Of a DNA stretch of 64,000 nucleotides, positions 62,128-64,000 are shown in pieces (within the stretch, counting starts at the first letter, position 1; every line of letters starts with the position of its first letter). Origin of the DNA: an uncultured Ilumatobacter sp. (GTDB taxonomy: Bacteria > Actinomycetota > Acidimicrobiia > Acidimicrobiales > Ilumatobacteraceae); assembly GCA_937905835.1 (NCBI GenBank), contig CALCXK010000044.1, positions 1 through 64,000 on the forward strand. Reading direction: 5' to 3'. The notes below the pieces were generated by a model, which saw nothing but the letters and a program-made list of their open reading frames with translations, made no database searches and was not told the DNA's origin. A program made the translations under genes and the position numbers.

Positions 62128-63009
62128 TCAGGGCCGCATGTCGCCGAGCAGCGTTGCCTTGACACGATCGATCTGCGGTTCCGACAGCGAGCGATTGGAC
62201 TTCACCTTGACGGTGGTCGTCCCCGACGGATGCTCATGCGCATCGAGGTCACGCAAGAAGATCACTCCGGTGAGCCCGGCGTCGTTCGACGCCGCCGCGA
62301 GCCGGTCGAGCGCGTCGACCTCGGCATTCGCCCAGTCAGTCGTGGAAACAATGATGTCGTTGGTCGCTGGCAGCTGCGACAAGTTGGTGACGCACTCGAT
62401 GCTGCTGTGGCCAGCGTGCCAGGTTGCACCCTCGGCAGTCCGCAGCCTCACAGCAGCTGCGCCGACGAGGTCGATGGTCCCCTCGACGTCTTGCCCCGAC
62501 ACACGCAGAATGACCTCGTCGCCGACCGCGTAGCGATCTTCGAAGAGGGCGACGGTCCCGGTGATCAGGTTTCGGATGACTTCCTGGCCCGAAAGGGCGA
62601 GCGCTAACCCGAGGAAGCCAGCGCTCGAGATGACCAAAACAGCATCGACGCCCACGATGTTCAGGCCGATCAGCATCGCACCGAGGAAGATGCAACCCGT
62701 CACGAGATGTCCGAGCTTGCGCGCTGCGGCGTCGGAGCGCGTCCGGCGACGAGTCTGCTCCTGCCCGTCGGCGTCGACGTTGCGGGGGAGGCGCACTCGC
62801 CAGATCCCGGCATCGGACTGGGCCCGCCGCATCGAACGTCGAGTCAGCGTTCGGATCGAGCGACGCGCGATCCACGAGAGAGCCATCGCTGCTGGCAACA
62901 GGAGGACAAGTTCGGCCACTGAGGCCAGCGTGTTGATCATGACGAAACCAATTCTGAGTTGAGGAGGTGAACCCTCCGAGAGCAACTGCGACAGCAACTG
63001 CGTCAGCAA
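62128..63009 (-). CDS. MscS-family mechanosensitive channel-like protein
   Basis: 293 residues. A first span lies near residues 25-47, a charged loop with a basic cluster follows, and a second span ends GLNIVGVDAVLVISSAGFLGLALALSGQEVIRNL (shown here in parts), the pore-lining TM3 region. FEDRYAVGDEVILRV begins the beta-domain. Fewer spans than E. coli MscS. It releases osmolytes under membrane tension. Start ATG 63009; a later ATG (MINTLAS) at 62940 is possible. Confidence 0.85.
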   Translation of the reverse strand: MLTQLLSQLLSEGSPPQLRIGFVMINTLASVAELVLLLPAAMALSWIARRSIRTLTRRSMRRAQSDAGIWRVRLPRNVDADGQEQTRRRTRSDAAARKLGHLVTGCIFLGAMLIGLNIVGVDAVLVISSAGFLGLALALSGQEVIRNLITGTVALFEDRYAVGDEVILRVSGQDVEGTIDLVGAAAVRLRTAEGATWHAGHSSIECVTNLSQLPATNDIIVSTTDWANAEVDALDRLAAASNDAGLTGVIFLRDLDAHEHPSGTTTVKVKSNRSLSEPQIDRVKATLLGDMRP

Positions 63010-63199
63010 AACTATCCACCCAACTCACACGTACACCGTCGCAAGCCCGAGGTCGACGTGTGACAGAACACACGTGCCACCGGGTCAGCCACGATCCGCC
63101 GCAGCGACCCAGGGTGTAGTGCAACAACACACCGATCCGGTTGGATTCGGTCACGGTTGTACCCCGAGCATGGCGTCGGTGAGTGGCACGCTGCGGGCG

Positions 63200-64000
63200 C
63201 TACGGCGAAGATGCCTTTACGAACGCTGTGACCTCGTCGACGAGGCGCGCCCACATGCCTGGAGGGAGATCATGGCCGAGCCCGTCGATCTCGATGTAAC
63301 GGGCGTTCGACAGGCAGTCAGCAGTGTGCCGGCCCGCGCTCGGGTCGATCAACGTGTCAGCAGCACCGTGCATGACGAGCGCCGGCATCTGCACCATCTG
63401 CAACATGTCGTCGCGGACTGGGCTGCGGAGCACTGCCGCGTATTGCCGTTGTGTCCCTGCCGGGTCGACGCCGTGGTCGAACATCTCGGCACCTTTGGCG
63501 CGGACCCAAACTGGGTCCCACAACTCAGGCGATGCCCAGAACCGCTCCGTCTCGACACGATGATCAAGCCATCCTGCCCGATCATCTGGAGCGACAGCGA
63601 GCAGGGCGTTGTGAACAGCAGGGTCGCTGCTGCCGACTGTGCGGTTGCCAGTTGACGACATCAGCGAGACGAGATGGCTCACGCGTTCGGGGTGCTCAAT
63701 CGCCACCTGCTGCGCAATCATCCCGCCCATCGACTGCCCGAACACGACGGCGTCGTCCCACCCGACCGAGTCGAGAACTGCGACGGCATCGGCGGCCATG
63801 TCGCTCGCTTCGTACTCGCCGACTGACCGCGACGAACGGCCGACGTCACGGTTATCGAAGCGCACGACGTCGAACCCGGCTTCGACGAACAGGCCTACGA
63901 AACCTTGCTGGTACGCCGCCGAAGGCGAGCCAAGTCCGTTGATCAAGAGCAGCCTGGTGCCACCAATCGGGCCAGGAGTCCGTTGCCACCACAGCCGCGT
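63200..64000 (-). CDS. Alpha/beta hydrolase, partial (5' end outside the window)
   Basis: The coding sequence is open to the edge of the window (upstream codons read RLWWQRTPGPIGGTRLLLINGLGSP), so the true start is beyond 64000. The oxyanion/first strand LLLINGLGSP, the nucleophile elbow FGQSMGGM, the acid in HGAADTLIDP and the His in GLGHDLPPGMW are all present. The style is that of aromatic-ring or 3-oxoadipate enol-lactone-type hydrolases, or haloperoxidase-like serine hydrolases. The substrate is unknown. The upstream gap at 63010-63199 holds nothing I could identify. Confidence 0.88.
   Translation of the reverse strand, partial: TRLWWQRTPGPIGGTRLLLINGLGSPSAAYQQGFVGLFVEAGFDVVRFDNRDVGRSSRSVGEYEASDMAADAVAVLDSVGWDDAVVFGQSMGGMIAQQVAIEHPERVSHLVSLMSSTGNRTVGSSDPAVHNALLAVAPDDRAGWLDHRVETERFWASPELWDPVWVRAKGAEMFDHGVDPAGTQRQYAAVLRSPVRDDMLQMVQMPALVMHGAADTLIDPSAGRHTADCLSNARYIEIDGLGHDLPPGMWARLVDEVTAFVKASSP

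Overview
The window is a G+C-rich, densely coded chromosomal segment from what looks like an actinobacterium. Supporting signs are a polyphosphate glucokinase of the PPGK type, a luciferase-like flavin oxidoreductase, several Thr/Pro-rich lipoproteins, frequent GTG starts and tight start/stop overlaps. A marine Acidimicrobiia (Ilumatobacter-like) origin is my best guess from gene content, but there is no rRNA or other marker here to prove it. No tRNA, rRNA, CRISPR array, phage or transposase gene was recognised.

Layout. 1-17.9 kb: a semialdehyde-type dehydrogenase, a prolyl oligopeptidase, a CocE-type lipoprotein hydrolase bracketed by two copies of a 50-bp palindromic element, an XRE/MmyB regulator, a fused 2-oxoacid:ferredoxin oxidoreductase, a BrkB-type membrane protein, a Ca2+/Na+ antiporter, PPGK, an acyl-CoA dehydrogenase, a vanadium haloperoxidase-like lipoprotein, and a photolyase-like flavoprotein with a tiny DUF2256 gene in front of it. 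18.1-22.8 kb: an NAD-linked formate dehydrogenase operon whose catalytic subunit contains an in-frame TGA in the selenocysteine position, and whose alpha chain is split into two genes in permuted order. 22.9-32.3 kb: an L,D-transpeptidase, small membrane and redox genes, then a second molybdo-enzyme with an Fe-S/NrfD fusion partner and a divergent LysR regulator. 32.6-37.3 kb: a PI-PLC-like lipoprotein, an HNH nuclease, an MFS exporter and a cytochrome c/copper monooxygenase-like lipoprotein. 37.4-44.1 kb: a homoprotocatechuate meta-cleavage gene set in two divergent operons (HpaF-HpaE-HpaH leftward; HpaG-like, HpaR, P450, LigA-like, LigB-like rightward) around an AT-rich operator. 44.2-52.1 kb: a DddP-like M24 protein with a DUF998 gene between inverted repeats, then an ArsR-SDR-HyuA-HyuB-FAD oxidoreductase operon with an ArsR palindrome on its own start codon. 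52.1-64 kb: an acyltransferase, a second TGA-containing selenoprotein (GrdB/PrdB-like), SDRs, rhodanese, zinc alcohol dehydrogenase, TauD-like dioxygenase, EamA exporter, dienelactone hydrolase, CoA-transferase, a zinc-ribbon SDR, an MscS channel and a truncated alpha/beta hydrolase at the edge.

The most notable content is two independent genes where TGA must be read as selenocysteine to give a whole protein. Each has a SECIS-like hairpin directly downstream of the TGA, so the host should encode SelA/SelB/SelC/SelD outside this window. The split formate dehydrogenase alpha chain and the circularly permuted, possibly Fe-S-containing photolyase homologue are the other unusual architectures. All coordinates and motifs were read by eye; homology statements are from family knowledge and no database was searched.
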